DNA of 64,000 nt, taken from an uncultured beta proteobacterium (GTDB lineage: Bacteria > Pseudomonadota > Gammaproteobacteria > Burkholderiales > Burkholderiaceae_C). The stretch is from the NCBI GenBank assembly GCA_903886275.1, contig CAISLN010000069.1, forward strand, positions 1 through 64,000. Reading direction: 5' to 3'. Below, piece by piece: positions 18,450 through 26,458 of the stretch. The stretch's first letter is position 1. Each line of letters begins with the position of its first letter. Below the pieces are notes generated by a model. That model saw only the letters and a program-made list of their open reading frames with translations, ran no database searches and was not told the origin of the DNA. The position numbers and the translations under genes were made by a program.

Positions 18450-19598
18450 ATGGCCAATCTATCGCTTCGCAATATTGCAAAAACCTACGACGGCGTCGTG
18501 CCGGTCATCAAGGGCATCAGCCTGGATATCCACGACGGGGAATTCATGGTCTTTGTAGGACCCTCGGGCTGTGGCAAGTCCACCATGATGCGCATGATCG
18601 CCGGCCTCGATGACATCAGCGCGGGCGACATGTGGATTGACGGCGAGCGCGTCAACGATGTGGCTGCGGCCAAGCGCGGCATTGCCATGGTGTTCCAGAG
18701 CTATGCCCTGTACCCCCACATGACGGTGGCGCAGAACATGGGCTTTGCCCTGAGCCTGGCGGGCAAGAGCAAAGCCGAGGTGGCGCAGTCGGTACAGCGC
18801 GCGGCCGAGGTGCTGCAAATCACCCACCTGCTGGAGCGCAAGCCCAAGGCCCTCTCCGGTGGCCAGCGCCAACGCGTGGCCATAGGGCGCGCCATTGTGC
18901 GCAAGCCCCGTGTGTTTTTGTTTGATGAGCCGCTGTCCAATCTGGATGCCTCGCTGCGCGTGCAGATGCGCACCGAGCTGGCCCGCCTGCACCGCGAATT
19001 GGGCAGCACCATGATTTACGTGACGCACGACCAGGTGGAGGCCATGACCCTGGGCCATCGCATTGCGGTCTTCAACGCGGGCCATATCGAGCAGGTGGGT
19101 GAACCCATGCAGCTCTACAACGAGCCCGCCAATCTGTTTGTCGCCGGCTTTTTGGGTTCGCCCAAGATGAACCTCTTGCCTGTGACGGTGCTTTCCGCCA
19201 GTGCGACCTCCCTCCTGGTGGTGACACCGGACGGTGGCAGTCTGCCACTGGCACGCGTCGGCAGCGAGGTGCAGCAGGGTGACAGCTGCACCCTGGGCTT
19301 TAGACCCGATCAGGTCCAACTGGCTGCGACCGATGGCGCTGCCATCGCCGGGCGGATTGACCTGGTGGAACGTTTGGGCGACTCGACCTTGGTGCATGTC
19401 CGCTGCGCCGGCGCCGAGTTGCCCTTCATCGTCAGTTTGCCAGGCACGGCCGCCACTCCGGAAATCGGTGCGCGCGTCGGCCTGCTCCCTGACGCGCAAA
19501 GAGCATGCCTGTTCGACACCAACGGACGGGCATTCAAGCCCTGTGTGGCAACTGCCGCACAGGGCCGGTCATTCAACACTTTTCAAACCCCTACATAA
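18450..19598 (+). CDS. Sugar ABC transporter ATP-binding protein (MalK/UgpC/MsmK type)
   Basis: 382 residues. Walker A GPSGCGKST (about 36-44), Q-loop FQSYALYPHM, signature LSGGQRQRVAIGRAI, Walker B VFLFDEPLSNLD and switch His in VTHDQ are all intact. The C-terminal about 130 residues form the TOBE/MalK-type regulatory domain (LGFRPDQVQL). It energises the two permeases upstream. It lies 42 bp after the hydrolase. Confidence 0.96.
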   Translation: MANLSLRNIAKTYDGVVPVIKGISLDIHDGEFMVFVGPSGCGKSTMMRMIAGLDDISAGDMWIDGERVNDVAAAKRGIAMVFQSYALYPHMTVAQNMGFALSLAGKSKAEVAQSVQRAAEVLQITHLLERKPKALSGGQRQRVAIGRAIVRKPRVFLFDEPLSNLDASLRVQMRTELARLHRELGSTMIYVTHDQVEAMTLGHRIAVFNAGHIEQVGEPMQLYNEPANLFVAGFLGSPKMNLLPVTVLSASATSLLVVTPDGGSLPLARVGSEVQQGDSCTLGFRPDQVQLAATDGAAIAGRIDLVERLGDSTLVHVRCAGAELPFIVSLPGTAATPEIGARVGLLPDAQRACLFDTNGRAFKPCVATAAQGRSFNTFQTPT

Positions 19599-19611
19599 AG
19601 GAAATTGCTCC

Positions 19612-20658
19612 ATGAAATCCATCAAACTCCTTGCCACTGCGCTGGTCGCTTCTTGCGTGCTTGCACCCGCATGGGCCGACTCGAAAAACGCCGACATCTA
19701 CGGCACCGTGGCCTTTGGTCTGATGTCCACCGAGAACAGCGCCGGTGTCAGCAACACCGAAGTTCTGAACGAATCGCGCATTGGTTTTCAGGGCTCCAAG
19801 GTCCTGCCCAAGCTGGGCGACACCAAGTTTGTCTGGCAAATCGAAAGCGGTTTTATGGGCCCAAACGGCCTGAGCGCCCAACCCTATGAATCGGGCACGC
19901 TGGGCACCCGTGACACCTGGGCCGGCTTTGAAGGCGGCTTTGGCAAGGTGCGTGTGGGTCGCCTGCTGACGCCCTATGGTGAGACGCTGGACTGGCCCTT
20001 TGCCAATGGCGGCGTGGGCCCTCTGGTGGAGTCCACCAGCGTCCCCGGTGGCGGCTCCTATGTGCGCGAGTCGGACCAGTTCCGCTGGGACTCCGTGGCC
20101 ACCGGCCCCCTGACCGCCTCGGTCTCCTTTGGCCGTGGCACGCGCAGCACATCGGCCGGCAACGCCTTTGTCGCGGCCAATTCTTCCTCGCTGTCTGGTG
20201 TGGTGCACTACGCAGTGGGCGGCGCCACGCTGCATGCAGGCTACGAGAAAAATGGCAACCGCAGCGCCAACAGCGGCGAGAACACCAACCTGTTGCTGGC
20301 CGCGCAAAGCCCCAGCTTTGGTGGCTTCTCGCTCTACGGTGCCTATATCAAGGGGACTTCCACCATCACGTCCACCACCGGCTCCTACACGCCCGGCAAC
20401 TATGACCGCGCCACCAACCAGTTCGCACTGCAATACGCTACGGGTGACTGGATTTCCAAAATCAGCTACGCCAAAAACCAGGACCTCAGTGGCCCGGTGG
20501 CCGACAAGGGTGGCGACATCACGGCCATCCAGGTTCTCTACATCGTGGACCCCAGCCTGGTGACCTATGCCCGCTATGTGAGCGCCTCCAACCCGAACAC
20601 GACGGCCGGTTGGTGGAACAAGTCCCGCGTGCTCATCGGCATGGAATACGGCTTCTGA
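19612..20658 (+). CDS. Outer-membrane porin, Burkholderiales general-porin family
   Basis: 348 residues from ATG 19612 with AAGGAAA upstream. The signal peptide ends AWADS at about residue 23. The mature protein starts NADIYGTVAFGL and ends with Phe (IGMEYGF), the outer-membrane insertion signal. It has alternating beta strands with short turns, and loop text RDTWAGFEGGFGKVRVGR, which is the porin_4 family hallmark. A 16-stranded trimeric porin is expected. Thirteen bp after the ATPase gene, it is the last gene of the operon and likely carries the oligosaccharide across the outer membrane. Confidence 0.93.
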   Translation: MKSIKLLATALVASCVLAPAWADSKNADIYGTVAFGLMSTENSAGVSNTEVLNESRIGFQGSKVLPKLGDTKFVWQIESGFMGPNGLSAQPYESGTLGTRDTWAGFEGGFGKVRVGRLLTPYGETLDWPFANGGVGPLVESTSVPGGGSYVRESDQFRWDSVATGPLTASVSFGRGTRSTSAGNAFVAANSSSLSGVVHYAVGGATLHAGYEKNGNRSANSGENTNLLLAAQSPSFGGFSLYGAYIKGTSTITSTTGSYTPGNYDRATNQFALQYATGDWISKISYAKNQDLSGPVADKGGDITAIQVLYIVDPSLVTYARYVSASNPNTTAGWWNKSRVLIGMEYGF

Positions 20659-20750
20659 TACCTGCCCGTCTGATGCCAAGCTTGCTGCCGGGCAGGCTTG
20701 GCTGACCCGCTAATCGTTGTTTTTGCTGTCACGTCTCCAAGGCGTTTTTG

Positions 20751-20777
20751 GGCTCCCGCAATGGGGGCCTTTTTTTT
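20751..20777 (+). terminator. Intrinsic terminator of the sugar operon
   Basis: Stem GGCTCCC/GGGGGCC with loop GCAAT, followed by eight T residues. The T-run overlaps the stop codon of the convergent GntR gene. Confidence 0.88.
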
Positions 20778-21501
20778 AGCGCCGCAGCTCTACGACAAAG
20801 TCATAAAAGTCACTGCGGCACCAGGTGTGCGTCAACTCAATGGCGCGGCCATCTTGCAAGTAGGCCACGCGCGTCACAAAGAGCAGGGCTTGGCGCACGG
20901 GTATGTCGAGCAACTCCGCTTGGCGCGCCGTGGCATTGGCCGCCCGCACATGCTGCAAGGCGCGCGTTGGCAAGGTGCCCCTTTCGCTCAAATAGTGGTA
21001 GAGCGACTCGCTCACGGCACCGGGCTCTGGCACGATGCTCTCGGGCAAGGTGCTCGCCTCGTACGCCATAGGGATGCCATCTGCCAGACGCACCCGGTTC
21101 AAGCGGGCCACCCTGGCGCCGGGCGACAGACCCAGTGGCACCATTTCATCGGGCACCACCATACCCATGGTGCGACTGATCCAGCGTGAACTCGGTGCAT
21201 AGCCGCGCTGGGCCAGTTCTTCGGTAAAGCTGCTCAGCCGGCTGAGCGAATGCTCGATCTTTTGGGACATGAAATTGCCCGAGCCGCGCTTGCGCACGAT
21301 GACGCCCTTGCCCACCAGCGCGTCGATGGCCTTGCGCGCAGTCACGCGCGATATGCCCAGCTTTTCAGACAGCAGCCGCTCCGAGGGCAGGGCCGATTCG
21401 GGACCAAAATGGCCCGCCGCAATCAGCGCCGAAATGCCGTTGCTGACCTGGATGTAAAGCGGTGTGGGAGAGGTCTGGTCCAAGCCGATGCCGGCAATCA
21501 T
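20776..21501 (-). CDS. GntR-family regulator with UTRA domain (HutC/NagR type), likely repressor of the sugar operon
   Basis: About 241 residues from ATG 21501; a TTG at 21609 would add 36 residues of no recognisable content. N-terminal winged helix: PLYIQVSNGISALI, LPSERLLSEKLGISRVTARKAIDAL, GVIVRKRGSGNFM. The UTRA effector domain follows, about residues 90-230 (SSRWISRTMGMVVPDEMVPLGL, YEASTLPES, YHYLSERGTLPTRALQHV). Relatives include NagR and DasR, which sense amino-sugar phosphates; this supports an amino-sugar role. It is convergent with the operon, sharing its terminator, and probably acts on the phased TGGT repeats at 13443-13586. Confidence 0.92.
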   Translation of the reverse strand: MIAGIGLDQTSPTPLYIQVSNGISALIAAGHFGPESALPSERLLSEKLGISRVTARKAIDALVGKGVIVRKRGSGNFMSQKIEHSLSRLSSFTEELAQRGYAPSSRWISRTMGMVVPDEMVPLGLSPGARVARLNRVRLADGIPMAYEASTLPESIVPEPGAVSESLYHYLSERGTLPTRALQHVRAANATARQAELLDIPVRQALLFVTRVAYLQDGRAIELTHTWCRSDFYDFVVELRR

Positions 21502-21748
21502 GGCATCCAGAGTGGAAGGCTTGGTGGGGTCTGTCAAAGGGGGCTTCCAGCGTGGTTCAGTGGCCGAAATGTTAGCACCAGTGTGAATACCGCAGCGGCG
21601 AAGGCCCAACTTTCAAGAACCCGTTAGATACCCCTACAGAAACCCATTTTTATCGGGGGTTTACTTCGGCATTCTCAACAAACGACTCCATAGCTTGCGT
21701 TTTGACAGCAGGAATGCGGCCGGCCTTTTGACAGCCACAGTGGCACCC
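21502..21748. other. Region between GntR gene and histidine-phosphatase operon end
   Basis: This holds the GntR promoter (minus strand) and the 3' end of the minus-strand operon. A weak hairpin with arms AAACCC (21640-21645) and GGGTTT (21657-21662) could end the histidine-phosphatase transcript. No TGGT repeat pair is visible upstream of the GntR gene, so autoregulation by that motif is not supported. Confidence 0.4.
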
Positions 21749-22393
21749 TCAAGCGCCCAACTCGTCGCGCTGTTGGCCGTCCAGATGGCGGGTGTCGGAC
21801 CAGCCGACCAGGGTCAGTGCCTCGGGCGTCCAGAGCAGGCGGTTGATGGCCGTGTTGCCCAGCTCCCAGGTGCGCGGTGCGCTCACGCTCTGCTGCGTGG
21901 CCAGGCGGTAGAGCATGTCCATCACGCCGCCATGGGCGACCAGCACGATTTGCTGACCCAAGTGGCAGGCCGCAATTTCGTCCACTGTTTGCGCCACCCG
22001 CGCCATCACCGCCAAGGGGCTCTCGCCACCGGCGGGCGCAAAGTCCGGATCGCGTATGCGCCACAGGCGCGCTTCTTCGGGCCACTGTTCCTGGATGCTG
22101 GCGTAGGTGAGGCCTTCAAACTTGCCAAAGCCGCGTTCGCGCAAGCCGGTATGCAGCTGCACCGGCATGGCCACCTGGACTTGGGCAATGGCCTGTGCCG
22201 TGGCATGGGCGCGCGACAGGTCGCTGGAATAAACCGCGTCCAGCGTTTCTTCGGCCAGGGCCTGTGCCACGCGTGCGGCCTGCCAGCGGCCCTTGTCGTT
22301 GAGGCCAATGTCGAGCTGGCCCTGCAAACGGGTTTGCACATTCCAGTCGGTCTCGCCGTGGCGCACGGCGATGATGCGGGTGACATGGGGCAT
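21749..22393 (-). CDS. Histidine phosphatase (phosphoglycerate-mutase-like)
   Basis: 214 residues. The phosphohistidine motif is VRHGETDWN (His about residue 11), the second catalytic pair GLRERGFGKFEGL contains the family Glu, and the second His lies in VLVAHGGVMDML (about 154). These are all residues of the branch-1 histidine phosphatase (GpmB/CobC-like) fold. It is cytoplasmic; the substrate may be a phosphorylated metabolite and need not be phosphoglycerate. It is the last gene of a long minus-strand operon, starting 5 bp after the DUF4136 stop. Confidence 0.92.
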   Translation of the reverse strand: MPHVTRIIAVRHGETDWNVQTRLQGQLDIGLNDKGRWQAARVAQALAEETLDAVYSSDLSRAHATAQAIAQVQVAMPVQLHTGLRERGFGKFEGLTYASIQEQWPEEARLWRIRDPDFAPAGGESPLAVMARVAQTVDEIAACHLGQQIVLVAHGGVMDMLYRLATQQSVSAPRTWELGNTAINRLLWTPEALTLVGWSDTRHLDGQQRDELGA

Positions 22394-22398
22394 GCGTG

Positions 22399-23016
22399 TC
22401 AGCGCGACGAGGCGCCGGGCAATTCAACCACCACCTTGCGCGGACCGGCCGGCGGGTTGGGATAGCCCTGCAGCGCGGCGTCCAGAATCGCCGGCAGCAG
22501 ATGGGCGCTGTCGGGCCAGGGGCCTTCAAAGCTGGCCTTGCTTTCATAGACCGCTTGGCCGCTGTGGCTGTCGCGCAGCACGATATGCACCGCATGGCGG
22601 TACCAGGTCGGCTCCAGGGCCAAACCCAGGCCCATGCCACCCAAGTGCCCCATGGAATGCCCCCAGAAGCCGCCATGAAAAGAATCGCCATAGAGCGAGC
22701 GTATGGCCTCGATCTGCACGCTGAGCTGCACCGCATATTGCGCCGTGGGCGCTGCCGCCGCAGTGCCCACAACGGCACCCGAGACCAGCGGGGCCGGTGT
22801 CAGATCGACCTTGGCCAGGGCAGTGGCCGCCAGGGCTTCGAGCTGCTGCTGTTGGGGCGAGTCGGCTTGCGAGGGCAGGCGCTCAAAGCGGTAGCTGGCA
22901 GGGCGCGCCGGGACTGCGCCACTGACAAAGCTCTGCACATCGCTGTCTATCAGGCGTGGGCCGGCGCAGCCGCAAAGCGCTGCGGCCAGACAGAGGATGC
23001 CAAGCAACTGTTTCAT
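22399..23016 (-). CDS. DUF4136 lipoprotein
   Basis: 205 residues with signal peptide and lipobox LCGC (Cys about 17). The body matches DUF4136: PASYRFERLPSQ near the start, QYAVQLSVQIEAIR in the middle, HAVHIVLRDSHSGQAVYESKA, then LLPAILDAALQGYPNPP at the end. A Gly/His-rich loop (about 118-136) includes GGFWGHSMGHLGGMG, which could bind metal but may just be flexible. Ribosome-binding site AAAGGAG is strong. The role of the family is unknown. Confidence 0.88.
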   Translation of the reverse strand: MKQLLGILCLAAALCGCAGPRLIDSDVQSFVSGAVPARPASYRFERLPSQADSPQQQQLEALAATALAKVDLTPAPLVSGAVVGTAAAAPTAQYAVQLSVQIEAIRSLYGDSFHGGFWGHSMGHLGGMGLGLALEPTWYRHAVHIVLRDSHSGQAVYESKASFEGPWPDSAHLLPAILDAALQGYPNPPAGPRKVVVELPGASSR

Positions 23017-23059
23017 TTCAGGTCTCCTTTTGGTGCAACAACTTTTCGGACGACAAGCT

Positions 23060-23986
23060 TCAGGCAGTCATCACCTGCAAACCCGCCAGCGTGGGCAAGG
23101 CAAATTCTTCGGCGTCAAAGGCCTTGTCGCCCTCCTCGTCCTCCACGCCGCTGGCGCTGACGCCCTTGAAGTCAAACAGCTTGGGGTCCATCAGATGCGA
23201 GGGCGCCACATTTTGCAAGGCAGTGAACAGGGTCTCGGTGCGCCCCGGATATTGCTTCTCCCACTCGCGCAGCATGTTGCCGATTTGCACCCGCTGCAGG
23301 TTCTGCTGGCTGCCGCACAGGCTGCAGGGAATGATGGGAAACTGGCGGTGCGCGGCCCAGCGAATCAGGTCTTTCTCCGCCACATTGGCCAGCGGGCGTA
23401 TCACCACAAACTCGCCGTTGTCGCTGCTGAGCTTGGGCGGCATGCCCTTGAGCTTGCCGGCAAAAAACATATTCAAAAAGAAGGTCTGCAGCATGTCGTC
23501 GCGGTGGTGGCCCAGCGCCAGCTTGTTGCACTTGAGCCTGCGCGCCACGCCGTACAAAATGCCCCGGCGCAGACGGCTGCACAGGCTGCACATGGTCTTG
23601 CCTTCGGGGATGTTGCGCTTGACGATGGAGTAGGTGTCCTGCGTCTCAATGTAGTATTCCACGCCCAGACTTTTAAGGTACTCGGGCAGGATGTGGTCGG
23701 GAAAACCGGGCTGCTTTTGGTCCAGGTTGACGGCCACGATCTCAAAGCGGATGGGCGCGCGCTGCTGCATCTTGAGCAGGATGTCGAGCATGGCGTAACT
23801 GTCCTTGCCGCCCGACATGCAGACCATGATGCGGTCGCCCTCTTCGATCATGTTGAAGTCCATGATGGCCTGGCCGACCTGGCGGCACAGGCGCTTTTCT
23901 AACTTGTGGATCTCGCGCTCAATCTTCACCTGCTTCTCATGCCCAATCGCAGCGGGCGCCTCTTCTTCTACCCAAACAGCACTCAT
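23060..23986 (-). CDS. ttcA: tRNA 2-thiocytidine(32) synthetase TtcA
   Basis: 308 residues from ATG 23986, chosen because AAGGAGAT precedes it. PP-loop SGGKDS at about residues 58-63 binds ATP; two CSLC motifs supply the cysteines that bind the 4Fe-4S cluster in Ttc[18 protein letters not shown] and [19 protein letters not shown] are typical. It thiolates cytidine 32 of certain tRNAs. The start overlaps the folB-like gene by 4 bases (ATGA). Confidence 0.96.
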   Translation of the reverse strand: MSAVWVEEEAPAAIGHEKQVKIEREIHKLEKRLCRQVGQAIMDFNMIEEGDRIMVCMSGGKDSYAMLDILLKMQQRAPIRFEIVAVNLDQKQPGFPDHILPEYLKSLGVEYYIETQDTYSIVKRNIPEGKTMCSLCSRLRRGILYGVARRLKCNKLALGHHRDDMLQTFFLNMFFAGKLKGMPPKLSSDNGEFVVIRPLANVAEKDLIRWAAHRQFPIIPCSLCGSQQNLQRVQIGNMLREWEKQYPGRTETLFTALQNVAPSHLMDPKLFDFKGVSASGVEDEEGDKAFDAEEFALPTLAGLQVMTA

Positions 23987-24381
23987 CGTAAATCTCCTTG
24001 TGGCACGGTGGCCCAGTGTCCGGTCTCCATGCGGATGGCGACCTCGCAATCGTCAAATATTTGCAGCTTGGCAATCCTCACCCGCACGCCAACCACGCCG
24101 GGCAGCTGCATCAGGCGGTGCGAGAGTTTGCCAATCAGGGTCTCTAGCAGGTTGATGTGCTTGGCGGTGCATTCGTCAATGATGAGCTGGCGCACCCGGC
24201 GGTAGTCCAGCACATGGTTGATTTCGTCGTCCTCGGGCAGCAGCGGCTGGCAGCCCAGGCACAACTCGGCATCGACCTGGATCGGCTGCGGCTCGGCAAT
24301 TTCCGACTCCAAAATACCCAGGCTGGCGTCGAAGCGCAATCCGATGAGGGTCAGGGTTTGGTTGCCAGTGGAACGGGGCAT
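23983..24381 (-). CDS. folB: FolB-like protein 1 (dihydroneopterin aldolase family)
   Basis: 132 residues, close to the family length of about 120. It begins with strand [15 protein letters not shown], then [39 protein letters not shown] and strand [11 protein letters not shown], with the Lys at the expected end of the active-site strand. The catalytic Glu and Lys therefore look conserved, although the usual KP after the Lys is KL here. It would convert 7,8-dihydroneopterin to 6-hydroxymethyl-dihydropterin in folate synthesis. It overlaps ttcA by 4 bases and the second FolB-like gene by 31 bases. Confidence 0.8.
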   Translation of the reverse strand: MPRSTGNQTLTLIGLRFDASLGILESEIAEPQPIQVDAELCLGCQPLLPEDDEINHVLDYRRVRQLIIDECTAKHINLLETLIGKLSHRLMQLPGVVGVRVRIAKLQIFDDCEVAIRMETGHWATVPQGDLR

Positions 24382-24788
24382 AGGGAATCTTTCAGTAGGA
24401 ATACCTCAACGCCCACACCCGCGCAGTCCGGGTACACATCGGGCTTGCAGCTCGACAGGCGCACGGCCATCACCTGTGGATGCGCCAGCATGCGCCCAGC
24501 CAGGTCATCGCACAGGGTTTCTTGCAATTCCACATGGCCATCGGCCACGCGGCGTGCAATCACCTCGCGCACAAAGTCGTAGTCCACCACCTCCGACAGG
24601 CTGTCGGTCTGGGGGGTGCTTGCGGCATAGGGCACAAAGAGTTCCACGTTGAAGATCACGCGCTGCGCTTGGCCCTTCTCGAAATCATGGGCGCCGATTT
24701 GCACCGACACGGCATGGTCTCTGAGAAAGATGCGCCGGCACGACAGCGTCAATCTGCTGATGGGGTCTAGTGGGGAGTCAAGTTTCAT
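24351..24788 (-). CDS. FolB-like protein 2 (dihydroneopterin aldolase/epimerase family)
   Basis: 145 residues from ATG 24788, with earlier in-frame starts rejected because they run into the SDR gene. It has the FolB fold: IFLRDHAVSVQIGAHDFEKGQAQRVIFNVELFV, DYDFVREVI, LQETLCDDLAGRML, and SSCKPDVYPDCAGVGVEV. The KP motif on the last active-site strand is intact. It overlaps the upstream SDR by 4 bases and the downstream FolB-like gene by 31. It may be the true aldolase, an epimerase of the FolX type, or a partner of the first copy. Confidence 0.8.
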   Translation of the reverse strand: MKLDSPLDPISRLTLSCRRIFLRDHAVSVQIGAHDFEKGQAQRVIFNVELFVPYAASTPQTDSLSEVVDYDFVREVIARRVADGHVELQETLCDDLAGRMLAHPQVMAVRLSSCKPDVYPDCAGVGVEVFLLKDSLCPVPLATKP

Positions 24789-25570
24789 GGGGAGGGGGTT
24801 CCATTGTCGGCAAGGGCATACATCACATCGCGTGCCAATGGGACCAGATGTTGTCCATTGTCGACACACAACGTGCTTCCGGTGATGCAGGGATTTTCGG
24901 CCAGGAACAGCACGGTCTGCGCCACCCGCTGCGGGTCCAGCGCCGTCTCCAGCAGGTTGATCCGACCGGAGCGTTCGAAGTTTTCCTGTGTCTGCTCGCC
25001 GCTGACAAACATCAGGCCTGGCGCCACACCGCAGACGCGCAACAGCGGCGCCAGCGCCTGGGCCTGCAGCGCCACGCTGCGCTCCAGCGCCAGTTTGCTC
25101 ACGGTGTAGCTGAAGTAATCGGGGTTGAGGTTGAACACCTTTTGGTCCAGCACATGGATGATGCTGCAGTCGCCCGGCGCGGCATCCACCGGCAGGCGCT
25201 GCGCCATCAGTGCCGACAGCGAGAGCGGCGCCAGCAGATTGACCTCCAGCTGGCGGCGCACGGCAGCCAGGTCCAGCACGCGGGCCGCATCTTCCTCAAA
25301 CAGCGAGGCGTTGTTGACCAGACAGGTCAGAGCCCCACCCTGTGCCAGCACCTGGTCCATCATGCGCAGGCGCTGCTCTTCATGCTCCAGGTCGGCCTGC
25401 ACCGCATAGGCTGCAAAGCCGGCTGCGCGCAGCTCTTGCACCAGCGCATGGGCCAAGTCGCCCGAGCGCTGGTAATGGCACCAGACTTCCCAACCGGCAT
25501 GGGCAAAGCTGCGGCACAGCAGCGCACCCAGGCGCTGCGCGCCGCCGGTGATGAGCACCCGCTTAAACAT
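24785..25570 (-). CDS. SDR oxidoreductase, FolM/PTR1-like pterin reductase candidate
   Basis: 261 residues with the classical SDR fold: NADPH-binding ITGGAQRLG (about 8-16, Arg favouring NADPH), NNAS at about 86-89, and catalytic YTVSK (about 155-159). The Arg-containing TGxxxRxG motif is shared with pteridine reductase PTR1 and FolM. It overlaps the FolB-like gene by 4 bases, which supports a pterin substrate such as dihydromonapterin or dihydrofolate. The exact reaction is inferred. Confidence 0.82.
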   Translation of the reverse strand: MFKRVLITGGAQRLGALLCRSFAHAGWEVWCHYQRSGDLAHALVQELRAAGFAAYAVQADLEHEEQRLRMMDQVLAQGGALTCLVNNASLFEEDAARVLDLAAVRRQLEVNLLAPLSLSALMAQRLPVDAAPGDCSIIHVLDQKVFNLNPDYFSYTVSKLALERSVALQAQALAPLLRVCGVAPGLMFVSGEQTQENFERSGRINLLETALDPQRVAQTVLFLAENPCITGSTLCVDNGQHLVPLARDVMYALADNGTPSP

Positions 25571-25614
25571 ATTGGCCTGCCCGTTGTGGCCGCATAGTGG
25601 TGGCGCGCACCCTC

Positions 25615-26439
25615 TCAGCGCCTGCCATGGCGGCGACTGGGTGGAGCCGCGGGCGGCACTGCAACCGGAGCCGGCTTGTCCTTGGGCAGCTCCTCTTCCA
25701 CCAACAGCGTGATGCCGCTGATGCGGCTGTCCTGCAGGGCCAGCAACACGGCGGCCTTGGCGTCCAGGTCGGTGGCCTGCTGGTTGGGCAGATTGGCGCT
25801 GCGCGCTTGCAGCATCTCACCCTTCAAGAAGGGCTGGTGCTGCCCCATCACAGGGGCCACGCCCACCACCCGCACCAAAGGGCTCAAGGCCAGGGCCAGC
25901 ATCGAGTTGGCCGCATCCAGCGCCGCCTTGGACAGGGTGTAGCTCACAAAATCGGGCGTCTGGTTCCACAGCTTTTGGTCCAGCAAATTGACCACCACGC
26001 CCAGGGTATCGGGCTGGGTCTTGCGCCGCTCGGCGATATGGGTGTGCAGCGCCTGGCTGATCAAAATGGCCGCACCGGCGTTGCTGCGCATGTGCTTTTC
26101 CATCACAGCAAAGCTGAAGGTGGCGGTGGTGTCGTGCTCGAAGGTCGAGGCGCAGTTCACCACCGCGTCCACCTGGCCAAAGGCCGCGATTACCGTGGGC
26201 AACACATTGCGCACGGCAGTCTCGTTGCCCAGGTTGGAGCGAAAGGCCTGAGCACCGGGCGTGAGATGCGCGCATTCGAGCGCGGTCAGGCGCGCCTCCT
26301 CTACCGAATCGCGGTAATGCACGGCCACGCGCCAGCCGTGGGCGGCCAGTTGCAGGGCGATTTCGCGCCCCAGGCGCTTGGCAGCGCCAGTGACTAAAAC
26401 GGTAGGGGGCAGCAGCTTGGGAGAATGTGAAGCAGACAT
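25615..26439 (-). CDS. Second SDR oxidoreductase, pterin-reductase-like
   Basis: 274 residues from ATG 26439. VTGAAKRLGREIALQLAAHGWRV is the NADPH-binding start, again with the PTR1-type Arg. The active-site region reads VVNCASTFEHD (NNAS changed to NCAS) and VSYTLSKAALDAAN (Tyr/Lys pair present). The C-terminus is an Ala/Pro/Arg-rich tail ending RRHGRR. It is 44 bp upstream of the other SDR and first in the operon. A paralogue with a changed Asn may have different activity or may be structural. Confidence 0.8.
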   Translation of the reverse strand: MSASHSPKLLPPTVLVTGAAKRLGREIALQLAAHGWRVAVHYRDSVEEARLTALECAHLTPGAQAFRSNLGNETAVRNVLPTVIAAFGQVDAVVNCASTFEHDTTATFSFAVMEKHMRSNAGAAILISQALHTHIAERRKTQPDTLGVVVNLLDQKLWNQTPDFVSYTLSKAALDAANSMLALALSPLVRVVGVAPVMGQHQPFLKGEMLQARSANLPNQQATDLDAKAAVLLALQDSRISGITLLVEEELPKDKPAPVAVPPAAPPSRRHGRR

Positions 26440-26458
26440 TGAGGGACAATCCAACGCG

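Noticed and set aside
21502-21609. TTG-start extension of the GntR regulator
   Set aside because: 36 extra residues with no family match and no ribosome-binding site; ATG at 21501 preferred.
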